Shown here piece by piece: positions 6,644-13,314 of a stretch of 19,072 bases of DNA. The DNA is from an uncultured Clostridia bacterium. Lineage in GTDB: Bacteria > Bacillota > Clostridia > Christensenellales > UBA1242. The stretch covers positions 1-19,072 of the forward strand of contig CAMEUD010000011.1 of assembly GCA_945937975.1 (NCBI GenBank). The letters are read 5' to 3'. A model generated the notes under the pieces. It worked only from the letters and a program-made list of their open reading frames with translations, did no database searches and was not told the DNA's origin. A program made the position numbers and the translations under genes. Numbering within the stretch: the first letter of the stretch is position 1; every line of letters begins with the position of its first letter.

Positions 6644-7567
6644 TTATCTTCTCCTAATTAATTTTTTGCCAAATGTTTCAAGTTCGGGAGTTATAGAATA
6701 AATATTGCCTTTGTCATCAAAATTGATGTCAAGCCACCAACAAGACTTGTCGCCACTAAAACCAAGACTTCTTGCATAAGGTGTTAGGTCTTCTAAGCAA
6801 CCAGTTTGTAAGCAATGTGTGTTGTCTTGCTTGTAATAAAATGCTTGGTGGATGTGTCCTGTTTGTAAGATATGTGGTTTTTCTTCAACTGGTATTGTGT
6901 CGAGGTATTTTTGCAATTTGTAAGATTTTGCATAAGCGTTGCCACCGTTTCCGTGGAATAATCTTATTTTCAGCTTGCCGATTTTCATGTCGGCGACATC
7001 ACTGCCTAAATAAATTATATCTTCTCTTTGCTTTGCTATAGATTTAACTATTTCGCTTCCTGCAGACTTGTACCACCAGCCATCGTGATTTCCTGCAATG
7101 ACATAAGTTTTGCCACTAAAAGTAGGGTATTTTTCGACACAATATTCTACTTGCCCCTCGTATGATGGTTCTTTTAATTCGTAAATATGCTCTGGTCTAT
7201 GTGATTTGCCGTCTGTAAAGTCTCCACTGTGTAAAATGTGTTTAATTCCTTTGTCTTCTGCCTTGTCATATAAATAACGCAAAATGTCTAACCTGTCATA
7301 TTTACTGCACAAATGAGTGTCGCTAATTAATAAAAGTTTTAAATGCTCCATATTGTTTGGTAGTTCGTAAACATCATTGTTTTTTATTGGCTTTCTAAGT
7401 TTTACAATTTCCCCATTTACATAATCTAATAATTCGCCATCTTGCTTCATAAGTTCGACAAGTCCTATGACTTCATAATTTTTCAATTCTAAAGTTTCGC
7501 AAATTTCAAGCAATGTTTTCTTTTTGTTAACTAAATATTTTAATTTATTTTTTAAAATATCTTCCAT
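6644..7567 (-). CDS. Metallophosphoesterase (calcineurin-like) with N-terminal DNA-binding-like domain
   Basis: 307 aa. Metal-binding motifs appear in order: SDTH (Asp83, His85), GDF (Asp116), GNHD (160-162), FHGNGG (His205) and GHIH (His238, His240). This is the complete calcineurin-like set, so the enzyme should be active on a phosphodiester or phosphomonoester. Residues 1-60 resemble a small winged-helix domain (helices at about 15-27 and 31-42, then a strand pair), suggesting DNA binding. Its substrate cannot be told from sequence; a nuclease role in replication or packaging is one possibility. The start overlaps the upstream 45-aa membrane peptide, with GGAGG near the ATG. Confidence 0.85.
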   Translation of the reverse strand: MEDILKNKLKYLVNKKKTLLEICETLELKNYEVIGLVELMKQDGELLDYVNGEIVKLRKPIKNNDVYELPNNMEHLKLLLISDTHLCSKYDRLDILRYLYDKAEDKGIKHILHSGDFTDGKSHRPEHIYELKEPSYEGQVEYCVEKYPTFSGKTYVIAGNHDGWWYKSAGSEIVKSIAKQREDIIYLGSDVADMKIGKLKIRLFHGNGGNAYAKSYKLQKYLDTIPVEEKPHILQTGHIHQAFYYKQDNTHCLQTGCLEDLTPYARSLGFSGDKSCWWLDINFDDKGNIYSITPELETFGKKLIRRR

Positions 7568-7682
7568 AAATTTCCTCCCAAATTTCTTTTTTATGAATGT
7601 TTAAAATAACAAAAAAAGAGCATATTAACCCACCAATTAATAACGCTCCTAAAGATAATATTAAATTTAATAAGTCGCTCAT
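7545..7682 (-). CDS. Small single-pass membrane protein (45 aa)
   Basis: MSDLLNLILSLGALLIGG begins a hydrophobic segment (about residues 5-28), followed by a basic, aromatic tail (HKKEIWEEIYGRYFKK). The ATG at 7682 has AGGTGATAAT upstream and is the first gene after the promoter at 7699-7727. It overlaps the phosphoesterase start by 23 bases, and its codons GGGAGGAAATTT form the ribosome binding site of that gene. Layout is compatible with a holin-like or accessory membrane peptide; the true function is unknown. Confidence 0.6.
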   Translation of the reverse strand: MSDLLNLILSLGALLIGGLICSFFVILNIHKKEIWEEIYGRYFKK

Positions 7683-7698
7683 ATTATCACCTGGTTAG

Positions 7699-7727
7699 AT
7701 TATATCACTTTTGAGATAAAATTTCAA
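7699..7727 (-). promoter_or_regulatory. Sigma-A promoter for the packaging/portal unit
   Basis: TTGAAA (7727-7722), a 17-nt spacer and TATAAT (7704-7699) with TG at the extended position (TGATATAAT). It lies in the last codons of the ERCC4 gene and just upstream of the 45-aa membrane protein, phosphoesterase, terminases and portal. It has the same TTGAAA class as the promoter at 451-479, in contrast to the TTGACAAAGT early promoters. Confidence 0.7.
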
Positions 7728-8262
7728 GTATCTTTTGCCCTGTTTCGGTTTTAGAACAGAATTCAAAAGACACATCATAATCTTCTTTGTTATCTTCAAT
7801 AGTGTGTAATGCTTTTCTTAGTTGTTCGGGTCTTTGTGGAGGTCTATATATTTGTAATCCTTTTTCTTTTGCTTGTCTATAAAGTTCCCACTCATTGTAT
7901 TCTGCATGATAATTAAGATTTAATTTCCATTTTAAAGTTCGCTTGTATTGTTCTAATCTTGGATTTTTCCATTTTGTAATGTCATCAATGCAAGTAATGT
8001 CTTTGCTATGTTCTATAAGTATTATTAAATGTATTCCAGCCTTTTTGGCTCTGATAAGTTCATCTCTAAATCGCTTTTGTGTAACATTTTGCATAATTTC
8101 AGCAAGATTTTGTTTTCTGTCGACAATCACTTTGGGATTGTCTAGTGATTGATAATCCCCTGCATAAAGTTTTGAAGTATCATAATCAATATTGTTTTCT
8201 TCAAAGCATTTAATTATTTTTGTTATTGCTTTTGGCTTTTCTCTACTATCTATTAGTATCAT
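7705..8262 (-). CDS. ERCC4-domain nuclease (XPF/MUS81-like)
   Basis: 185 aa. The N-terminal half shows the ERCC4 nuclease pattern: IDSRE (Asp5, Arg7, Glu8), AGDY (34-37) and VDRK (47-50). In the canonical GDxnERKx3D motif the Glu is Asp48 here, a substitution I recall from other phage members. This fold cleaves branched DNA such as flaps or Holliday junctions; no RusA-like resolvase was seen in the window, so it may fill that role. The C-terminal region (about 110-185) has no obvious helix-hairpin-helix. The start overlaps the methyltransferase stop as ATGA, so the two proteins are made together. Confidence 0.82.
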   Translation of the reverse strand: MILIDSREKPKAITKIIKCFEENNIDYDTSKLYAGDYQSLDNPKVIVDRKQNLAEIMQNVTQKRFRDELIRAKKAGIHLIILIEHSKDITCIDDITKWKNPRLEQYKRTLKWKLNLNYHAEYNEWELYRQAKEKGLQIYRPPQRPEQLRKALHTIEDNKEDYDVSFEFCSKTETGQKILEILSQK

Positions 8263-8945
8263 TTGTTATCACCATTTTCATAAGCGAAAATTGTATATTG
8301 ACCATTACTATTAATACCATTTAATCTATCAATTGATTTTTTATAAAATTTTTCATTTATTTCAAAACCTATAAATTTTCTCTTTAAATCTTTAGCAACA
8401 CAACATACAGTACCGCTTCCACTAAATGCGTCTAAAATTAAATCATTTTCTTCGGAATAGTCTTTTATTATTTCACTAATAAGTCTATAAGGCTTTTGTG
8501 TGGGATGAAATCTATCATCTCCATCGTTTATAAAGCCTATTTGTCTTATAAAATATTTCTTTACATTATTTTTTGGTATATTGGTATAAATTAATTCACA
8601 AGAACTAAAATTAACACCGTTTTGATTAATTTCTCCTATTTTATCCCAAACTAACCAATGACCGTTTACAGGTAATTTATCTGTGAAATAATTACCACCA
8701 AAAATTATGACCTTTTTTCCAACTCTTAATAATTCATCAAATATTTTTTTATCAGGTGTTTTCATATCCCAATTATCATCATATTTTCTAACTTTTCCTA
8801 AATTATTCCCTCCTATTCCTTTATCAGCATTTATTCCATAAGGTGGGTCTGTTAATACTAAATCAATGCTTTTATCTGGAATTTCTTTTAAATAATCCAT
8901 ACAATCACCTAAAATAATTTTATTAATCATATCTTCAAATTTCAT
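8259..8945 (-). CDS. Site-specific DNA methyltransferase (beta class, N4-C or N6-A)
   Basis: 228 aa. DPPY (33-36) is the catalytic motif IV, HPTQKP (147-152) lies in the motif X region, and DAFSGSGT (172-179) is the S-adenosylmethionine-binding motif I. The order IV then X then I is that of beta-class amino-methyltransferases. Expected role: methylating phage DNA against host restriction, or marking it for packaging or replication. The recognition sequence cannot be read from the protein. The ATG at 8945 has GAGGTTGATTAA upstream. It is fused by an ATGA overlap to the ERCC4 nuclease gene. No restriction enzyme is recognisable beside it unless the ERCC4 protein acts as one, which I consider unlikely. 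Confidence 0.9.
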   Translation of the reverse strand: MKFEDMINKIILGDCMDYLKEIPDKSIDLVLTDPPYGINADKGIGGNNLGKVRKYDDNWDMKTPDKKIFDELLRVGKKVIIFGGNYFTDKLPVNGHWLVWDKIGEINQNGVNFSSCELIYTNIPKNNVKKYFIRQIGFINDGDDRFHPTQKPYRLISEIIKDYSEENDLILDAFSGSGTVCCVAKDLKRKFIGFEINEKFYKKSIDRLNGINSNGQYTIFAYENGDNK

Positions 8946-8964
8946 TTAATCAACCTCATTTTCA

Positions 8965-9009
8965 TTATTCCTTCACCTTTACAACTAAATCTTCTCTTAT
9001 TTTAAACAT
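8965..9009 (-). CDS. Possible 14-aa leader peptide
   Basis: MFKIREDLVVKVKE with AAAGGA eight bases before the ATG at 9009. It stands just ahead of the methyltransferase gene; a second tiny frame then overlaps the methyltransferase start. It may be a leader, a decayed gene end or chance. The rest of 8946-9103 shows no longer gene, only a weak bulged hairpin (about 9040-9062). Confidence 0.25.
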   Translation of the reverse strand: MFKIREDLVVKVKE

Positions 9010-9103
9010 AATATCAGTCCTTTCTATTTTCAACCCAATTCATTTATTTGTTGGTTTATTACTTTAAGCAATTAAAATATAGCCATTTTTCCTATAAGAT
9101 TAT

Positions 9104-9118
9104 TCACTTAACATCACT
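9104..9118. repeat. 15-bp direct repeat at gene junction, copy 1
   Basis: Identical to 9760-9774. It encodes the C-terminal SDVK-stop of the 219-aa gene; in the other copy the same bases encode SDVK-stop of the 59-aa gene and the overlapping GTG start. Confidence 0.8.
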
Positions 9119-9763
9119 ATCCTTTAATTCTTCAAAGTCATCAATGTTTTCATAATAAACATTATCTATAACATAACCATTTTCTAATATTGATACTTTG
9201 TGATTTTTCATTAAATCTATTGTTTTTGCCTTTGTTTCTAATTCTTCAAATTCTTCTTGTTCTAATATTTTTAAATCACAAACTTTTCCATAAAAATCTC
9301 CTGTTTCTTTATTGGTGGATATATCTATTTGTCCATTTATTTTATCTAATGACATATAAATTCTATTTAATCCCCACATATAAACAAGTTCTATTTTATC
9401 TCTTGTTTCTTCTATATAGTTTTCTTTATATTTATTAAATGCTATTTCTTTAAATGGATACCTTTTAACTATTTCTTCCCAATATTCACTATCTACCAAT
9501 TCATCAAATGTATATGTGCCAATTACTTTCTCATTTGTTTTGGCTGAATAACTACAACTTTCATAACCTGTGATTTTTACATTACTTGCTACTTCCTCAC
9601 AATAAGATATTTCTATTTTGTCATCTACAAACTTTATTTTGTTATATGAGCAACTTATATCTCCATCATTTTTAATTTTATTACTTTTATAGTTAAAAGA
9701 ACCTTTAGTAAAATAATCAGTATTGTTTTTTATCGTAAAATATAATTCATCATAATTTTTCAC
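9104..9763 (-). CDS. Hypothetical phage protein (219 aa), GTG start
   Basis: The start is GTG at 9763, overlapping the previous stop as GTGA, with AGGAG nine bases upstream. The protein is rich in Tyr, Asn, Lys and acidic residues, with many short strands, suggesting a beta-rich soluble fold; three Cys lie in the first third (CSYNK, YCEE, CSYS). No catalytic motif, signal peptide or membrane segment. It ends in SDVK, the same ending as its upstream neighbour, because 15-bp repeats flank the gene. It is the largest protein in the window with no recognisable family; an accessory or host-interaction role is possible but unsupported. Confidence 0.65.
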   Translation of the reverse strand: MKNYDELYFTIKNNTDYFTKGSFNYKSNKIKNDGDISCSYNKIKFVDDKIEISYCEEVASNVKITGYESCSYSAKTNEKVIGTYTFDELVDSEYWEEIVKRYPFKEIAFNKYKENYIEETRDKIELVYMWGLNRIYMSLDKINGQIDISTNKETGDFYGKVCDLKILEQEEFEELETKAKTIDLMKNHKVSILENGYVIDNVYYENIDDFEELKDSDVK

Positions 9764-9774
9764 TTAACATCACT
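9760..9774. repeat. 15-bp direct repeat at gene junction, copy 2
   Basis: Identical to 9104-9118; it includes the TGA stop of the 59-aa gene and overlaps the GTG start of the 219-aa gene. Confidence 0.8.
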
Positions 9775-9939
9775 CCTAATCTTACTTTTAACCTTATGTA
9801 CTTCTGTATTAATCACATCTACTTCTATTGTTTTTGTTTCATAGAGTTTTAGTAGTTCCCTCAACTCTTTTAAATCATCTATTGTTGTTTCGCAAGATTC
9901 TGATGTATCTACATCTTTTATTTTTATTTTGTATGGCAT
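9760..9939 (-). CDS. Small hypothetical phage protein (59 aa)
   Basis: MPYKIKIKDVDTSESCETTI, then a Leu-rich helix (DDLKELRELLKLYE) and a beta-like end (KTIEVDVINTEVHKV). AGAGGGATAAATT precedes the ATG at 9939. The strand-helix-strand layout is that of many small phage proteins; function unknown. The end overlaps the next gene as GTGA. Confidence 0.65.
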   Translation of the reverse strand: MPYKIKIKDVDTSESCETTIDDLKELRELLKLYETKTIEVDVINTEVHKVKSKIRSDVK

Positions 9940-9957
9940 AATTTATCCCTCTTTAAT

Positions 9958-10332
9958 TCATTTGTTTTCACTCTTAACATCTCCTTTTGCTTTTTGTAAT
10001 TCTTTAAAATATTTTAACCAACAATCTTTATAATTGTCATTACAATTGGTTTCACAATATTCGTCATTATAAAATATATTTTGTGCTTCATCTTCTTTTG
10101 AGTTATATTCAAAACTAAAATTTAAAGGACATTCTTCTTTTAAAAACGAAAAGTTTAATATTGTATTTATTAATTTTTTATTTTCATCTAATGCTTGTTC
10201 TAATTTTTGATTTTGTTTTAACATTTCTTCAATATCACTATCTAAATCATGTTCAATATCATTTTCATCTTTAAAATTATATTGTGAACTATAACCGTCC
10301 AAATAATCTTTTAATCTTTCTTTATAATTCAT
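9958..10332 (-). CDS. Hypothetical phage protein (124 aa)
   Basis: I start it at the ATG at 10332 (MNYKERLKDYLDG), because AAAGGA lies nine bases upstream; the in-frame ATG 39 bases further up has no ribosome binding site. Residues about 30-55 form a coiled coil (DIEEMLKQNQKLEQALDENK). The C-terminal part has a Cys cluster (YCETNCNDNYKDCW) with an earlier Cys in EECPLNF, which could bind a metal. Acidic overall. Function unknown. Confidence 0.65.
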   Translation of the reverse strand: MNYKERLKDYLDGYSSQYNFKDENDIEHDLDSDIEEMLKQNQKLEQALDENKKLINTILNFSFLKEECPLNFSFEYNSKEDEAQNIFYNDEYCETNCNDNYKDCWLKYFKELQKAKGDVKSENK

Positions 10333-10392
10333 TTTATCAAATCCTTTCTTAAACACTATTTTTAGCCCCATAGAGCGACTTTTTATGGTAGG

Positions 10393-10410
10393 ATAGTATA
10401 TTTATACTAT
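10393..10410. repeat. 18-bp palindrome at the end of the 61-aa gene
   Basis: ATAGTATA-TT-TATACTAT on the plus strand, a perfect palindrome. It overlaps the stop codon of the 61-aa gene and lies in the gap before the 124-aa gene. It could be an operator or a weak RNA hairpin; no T-run follows. Confidence 0.45.
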
Positions 10411-10592
10411 TTATTGCTTTCTTTCGTTATATAGCCGTTTATTTCGATTTCAGCACTATTTGTAATTAAATCTATATCGTTGTCATCTACAAGCATAGCA
10501 ACCGCACGTTCAGTAGAATTAACCCACAAATCCATTTTTTCTAATTCTTCATCAGTATATGAATTTAAAATCGCTTTTAATTTTTTTAACAT
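10407..10592 (-). CDS. Small hypothetical phage protein (61 aa)
   Basis: SYTDEELEKMDLWVNSTERA followed by VAMLVDDNDIDLITN resembles a small protein I have seen in Firmicutes phage replication modules, but I cannot name its function. It looks like an N-terminal helix pair followed by beta strands. AGAGGTGATAAT precedes the ATG at 10592. A palindrome overlaps its stop. Confidence 0.65.
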   Translation of the reverse strand: MLKKLKAILNSYTDEELEKMDLWVNSTERAVAMLVDDNDIDLITNSAEIEINGYITKESNK

Positions 10593-10604
10593 ATTATCAC
10601 CTCT

Positions 10605-10754
10605 TTAATCTAAATTGCTGTGGCTCAACACCATTAATTTTTTGCTATATTTTAACTTGCAATATCTTTTGTAAAAATCTTTCCAATTTTCAAATTCTTC
10701 TCGCCAAGCATTCCCAGTGGTTCTGTCGTAAACATTCATATAAAAATTATTCAT
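10605..10754 (-). CDS. Small hypothetical phage protein (49 aa)
   Basis: MNNFYMNVYDRTTGNAWREE, then an aromatic and basic helix (FENWKDFYKRYCKLKYSKK). The ATG at 10754 overlaps the stop of the preceding gene (ATGAATAA), with AAAGGA about twelve bases upstream, so it relies on coupling. The next gene's ribosome binding site starts three bases after its stop. Cationic and Trp-rich; possibly nucleic-acid binding. Function unknown. Confidence 0.55.
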   Translation of the reverse strand: MNNFYMNVYDRTTGNAWREEFENWKDFYKRYCKLKYSKKLMVLSHSNLD

Positions 10755-10956
10755 TTTTTAATAAATTCCTTTCTAAACATTGTTTAGTTAAAATAGCAAT
10801 TTCATAACTATCACATATTTCAATTATTTTGTAGTCATTTTTAAATATTCCATTTTTAAAGTCTTTTAAATTTCTTTCTAATGTTTTTTCTAAAATATCT
10901 ATGTGAAAGCATTTTTGCTTTCCACTATATTCAATTGCATATTTATTTTCCATCAT
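10747..10956 (-). CDS. Small hypothetical phage protein (about 70 aa)
   Basis: Two adjacent ATG codons (10956 and 10953) follow GGAGG; the second has better spacing. The longer frame from 10989 lacks a ribosome binding site and only overlaps the helicase. The first residues (ENKYAIEYSGKQKCFHIDIL) suggest a strand pair, followed by helices. The start overlaps the helicase stop by about 11 bases, and the helicase codons carry the GGAGG. Function unknown. Confidence 0.6.
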   Translation of the reverse strand: MMENKYAIEYSGKQKCFHIDILEKTLERNLKDFKNGIFKNDYKIIEICDSYEIAILTKQCLERNLLKNE

Positions 10957-12139
10957 ATACCTCCGTAAATTTTTGCTTTTTAGTATCAAATTTAAAATTT
11001 TTAATTAAGCAACTTCCATCATCATTTTTTGCTACTAACAAATCAACATCTTTTAAAGTATTTTGCTTTTTAAAATCTTTGTTATGTAGTAATAATACTT
11101 TTCTTGCCGATTGTTCTATTTCGCCACTATCTCTTAAATCTTGTAATTTTGGTTCTCTTTCTTCTTTTTGACTTTCTCTTGATAATTGACATAGTCCAAA
11201 TATCGTGCAATTGTGATCTAAACATATTCCTCTAATTTTTTTTGCTATATTTGTCATTTTTTCATAAAGGCTATTGCCAGCTCCATTTATTAGCCCGATA
11301 TGGTCTAAAATGACAATTATTTTTCTATCGCTTTGTATTCTTGAAATGGTCTTTTCTATTGTGTCAATACTTTGCGAATTATTTATTAAAATAATTTTTC
11401 TTTCTTCAATCCTATCAAGTTTAGTATATAAAAAACTTAATTCATTTGGCGTAAAATTTTTCATATCATTAAACTTGGTAATATCAATTCCAGTTTCAAT
11501 TGAACATAATCTTTTATACAAAGTTTTTTTAGACATTTCCATATTGAAATAAACACATTGATATTCTTTTGATAGATTGCTTAGTAAATTCAAGGCAAAA
11601 GTTGTTTTACCAGTTCCTGTTCCACCTGCTAACACTACAAAGTCATTTTCGGAAATATACAAACTTTTATCTAAATCACCGAACCCCAATTTTACTTGTG
11701 CATTTTCCTCTTCCAATGTATTTGCTATATCAAGAGCCTTAATATATTCATTTTCTTCAACATTTAGGTCCTTTATTTCTTCTACCTCTTTGAAGAAACT
11801 ATCATTGTCGCCTTGATACATTGATATTATTTTTTTTATTTGCCTACTTTTAAAATTTTCTATTATTTGTTTTTCAAATAATTTAAACTTTAATTCCTTT
11901 GATGAATGATAGAGGTTAGCATTTAACAATTCAGCAAAATAATTACAATCAAAATTATTATATTTAACTAATTCACTAACTGCGAGACTTCCATTTTTAT
12001 CACACTCAGTTTTAATTATATCGAATAATATTTTATCTTTACCTTCAAAATATTCTTTTTTAAGAATAGTTTTTTCTAATAATTCATTATAATTAATAAC
12101 TAAAGCCAAATATTCATATTCTGCGTTCACTGTGTTCAT
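10943..12139 (-). CDS. Replicative DNA helicase, DnaB-type
   Basis: 398 aa. An N-terminal helical domain (about 1-105) precedes the RecA-like motor. Walker A is GGTGTGKT (172-179), Walker B KIIVILDH (273-280), and GLCQLSRE follows as the usual Gln/Arg motif of DnaB-family enzymes. It is somewhat shorter than cellular DnaB, as phage versions often are. It unwinds DNA at the fork. The ATG at 12139 comes two bases after the stop of the loader gene, whose last codons (AAG AGG ATT) form the ribosome binding site. Loader then helicase is the standard order. Confidence 0.92.
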   Translation of the reverse strand: MNTVNAEYEYLALVINYNELLEKTILKKEYFEGKDKILFDIIKTECDKNGSLAVSELVKYNNFDCNYFAELLNANLYHSSKELKFKLFEKQIIENFKSRQIKKIISMYQGDNDSFFKEVEEIKDLNVEENEYIKALDIANTLEEENAQVKLGFGDLDKSLYISENDFVVLAGGTGTGKTTFALNLLSNLSKEYQCVYFNMEMSKKTLYKRLCSIETGIDITKFNDMKNFTPNELSFLYTKLDRIEERKIILINNSQSIDTIEKTISRIQSDRKIIVILDHIGLINGAGNSLYEKMTNIAKKIRGICLDHNCTIFGLCQLSRESQKEEREPKLQDLRDSGEIEQSARKVLLLHNKDFKKQNTLKDVDLLVAKNDDGSCLIKNFKFDTKKQKFTEVYDGK

Positions 12140-12141
12140 TT

Positions 12142-12375
12142 TTAAATCCTCTTGTATTGATAAAATGCACTCATTTGTTCTTTAATTTGATTTATCGTTG
12201 GAAAATAAGAATATTCCTTTATGCATTTTATAATTGCTTTTTTTAAAATTTCTTTATCGCAATTTTTAAATTCATCGTACCAAATTCTAATTATATTATC
12301 ACTTATTTTTTTATTATAATTCTCTTCTAATAAATTAATTATTTCCAAAAATTCTACTTGCCCTATCATTAGCAT
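12142..12375 (-). CDS. Helicase loader (G39P N-terminal-domain-like)
   Basis: About 77 aa from the ATG at 12375, which has AGGAG four to five bases upstream; ATGs at 12390 and 12369 are alternatives. VEFLEIINLLEENYNKKISD, then IRIWYDEFKNCDKE and SYFPTINQIKEQM match the SPP1 G39P-like loader/inhibitor fold (the Trp and the FPT-I segment are typical). It would bring the helicase to the initiator at the origin. Shorter than G39P, apparently only the N-terminal domain. It overlaps the 3' end of the upstream gene in another frame. Identification rests on pattern and position. Confidence 0.65.
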   Translation of the reverse strand: MLMIGQVEFLEIINLLEENYNKKISDNIIRIWYDEFKNCDKEILKKAIIKCIKEYSYFPTINQIKEQMSAFYQYKRI

Positions 12376-12979
12376 TTTTCTCCTTTTCATTACTTAAATT
12401 ATAAAAATCTTTCCATTCGCCATTTATCGCTTGACTAATTATTTCAATTTTATCTTCGTCAGTCTTTCCATATTCATTTAATTTTTTAACAAGCCTATTA
12501 ATAATAGTTTCAGATATATTATATTTATTATCTTCTCTTAATTTAATATATTCTTTAAATAGATTATATATATTATTAGTATTATTTTTATTATTGATAA
12601 TGATATATGATAATGAATTATTGATATATGAATATGAATATGATATATCATGAGGAACTGATTGATTTTTGATTGAATTTTGATTGTTTTTTGATTGTTT
12701 TTTGATTGTATCATTATTTCCTTTATTTTCAAGGGTTTTAGACGCATTTTGATTGCCAATTGGAGCACCAGAATTGCCATTTGATTTGTTTTTTGACTTA
12801 TCTAAATTTGGCTCAATTAGTGCCCAAATTATCTTATTTATGCCTTTTAATTTAGGTTTTTTATCTTCAAAAACATAATTTATCATAGCAAATATTACAT
12901 CTTTTTTGTCTTTTTCAGGTACTTCTTTCAATGCTTCATAATAGCTTCTATAAAAAGAAAATGCTTTTATATTTGCCAT
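12335..12979 (-). CDS. DUF6291-type phage replication protein
   Basis: 214 aa. Residues 5-65 (FSFYRSYYEALKEVPEKDKK, FAMINYVFEDKKPKLKG, ALIEPNLDKSK) match the DUF6291 domain found in Firmicutes phage replication modules, followed by the conserved GAPIGNQNA. A low-complexity Asn/Ser/Tyr/Ile middle (about 80-140) corresponds to the DNA iterons and AT-rich tract, which lie inside this gene. The C-terminal part (about 140-200) is a helical domain ahead of the loader gene. I infer an initiator or origin-recruitment function from gene order (regulator, this gene, loader, helicase) and the embedded repeats. The ATG at 12979 has AAAGGAG at good spacing. Confidence 0.75.
   Translation of the reverse strand: MANIKAFSFYRSYYEALKEVPEKDKKDVIFAMINYVFEDKKPKLKGINKIIWALIEPNLDKSKNKSNGNSGAPIGNQNASKTLENKGNNDTIKKQSKNNQNSIKNQSVPHDISYSYSYINNSLSYIIINNKNNTNNIYNLFKEYIKLREDNKYNISETIINRLVKKLNEYGKTDEDKIEIISQAINGEWKDFYNLSNEKEKNANDRASRIFGNN
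12540..12655. other. Repetitive AT-rich tract, candidate DNA-unwinding element
   Basis: Almost only A and T inside the replication gene, with TGATATATGA at 12601-12610 and 12622-12631 and the related palindrome TGATATATCA at 12641-12650, spaced about two helical turns. It directly adjoins the iteron array at 12660-12708. Iterons beside an AT-rich stretch inside an initiator gene is the layout of the lambda origin within gene O; the function here is inferred. Confidence 0.5.
12660..12708. repeat. Five 11-bp iteron-like direct repeats, candidate replication origin
   Basis: GATTG begins at 12660, 12671, 12682, 12693 and 12704, an exact 11-bp period, each later copy preceded by T- or A/T-rich bases (consensus TTTTTTGATTG). 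A further TTTTGATTG occurs at 12747-12755, out of phase. Since 11 is not a multiple of three, the repeats are read in different frames, so the repetition is kept at the DNA level rather than as a protein repeat. One helical turn per unit suits cooperative binding of an initiator. Confidence 0.65.
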
Positions 12980-12982
12980 TTT

Positions 12983-13195
12983 TTATTCTCCTTTCTTAAC
13001 AAAATAATCTTCTAATTTTGCACTAAAACAAATACAATTAGTTATGTTTCTTGCAAGTAATTGAGAACAACCACGTTTACCAGATAATATTTGTGATAAA
13101 TATTCTTTTGTAACAAACAACTTGTTTTCAGCTAAATATTTTATTGTTCTCCCTTGTAAAATTTTTGCTTTTTCAGTTTCTTTAAAAAACCACAT
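12983..13195 (-). CDS. XRE/Cro-type helix-turn-helix regulator (70 aa)
   Basis: KEYLSQILSGKRGCSQLLAR (about residues 30-49) is a recognisable Cro/CI-type helix-turn-helix, preceded by a first helix (RTIKYLAENKLFV). First gene behind the perfect promoter at 13226-13254; the ATG at 13195 has GGAG nine bases upstream. Probably a repressor or Cro-like switch for the replication operon, perhaps acting at the TTGACAAAGT promoters. It has three Cys in its second half. A larger CI-like repressor was not seen, and no divergent lysogeny operon is present here. Confidence 0.75.
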   Translation of the reverse strand: MWFFKETEKAKILQGRTIKYLAENKLFVTKEYLSQILSGKRGCSQLLARNITNCICFSAKLEDYFVKKGE

Positions 13196-13225
13196 TTTAT
13201 CTATCTCCTTTCTATTGATAATTAA

Positions 13226-13254
13226 ATTATATATTTTTTAATAAACTTTGTCAA
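13226..13254 (-). promoter_or_regulatory. Perfect sigma-A promoter for the replication operon
   Basis: TTGACA (13254-13249), a 17-nt spacer and TATAAT (13231-13226): a full consensus match. It shares TTGACAAAGT with the promoters at 3239-3267 and 17408-17436. It reads into the XRE regulator, DUF6291 protein, loader and helicase. Confidence 0.88.
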
Positions 13255-13275
13255 GTTATTTTTACACAAATTTGC

Positions 13276-13306
13276 ACAAAAAAAGAACTTTTTTTACAAG
13301 TCCTTT
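13276..13306 (-). terminator. Rho-independent terminator after the SSB gene
   Basis: On the minus strand AAAGGACTT (13306-13298) pairs with AAGTTCTTT (13290-13282), one G-U, with a seven-base loop, followed by a T-run (overlapping the stem end). It closes the operon ending with SSB, just upstream of the next promoter. Confidence 0.75.
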
Positions 13307-13314
13307 AATTTTAT

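Noticed and set aside
9040..9062. Hairpin between the 219-aa gene and the methyltransferase as a terminator
   Set aside because: Pairing AACCAA with TTGGGTT leaves a bulged G, the loop is long and no T-run follows.
12660..12708. Reading the GATTG array as a CRISPR or protein repeat
   Set aside because: Units are only 11 bp with no unique spacers, and 11 is not a multiple of three, so neither a CRISPR array nor an amino-acid repeat fits.
12538..12780. 80-aa Ile/Lys-rich frame overlapping the DUF6291 gene on the same strand
   Set aside because: It is the iteron and AT-rich tract read in another frame; no start signal and no domain.
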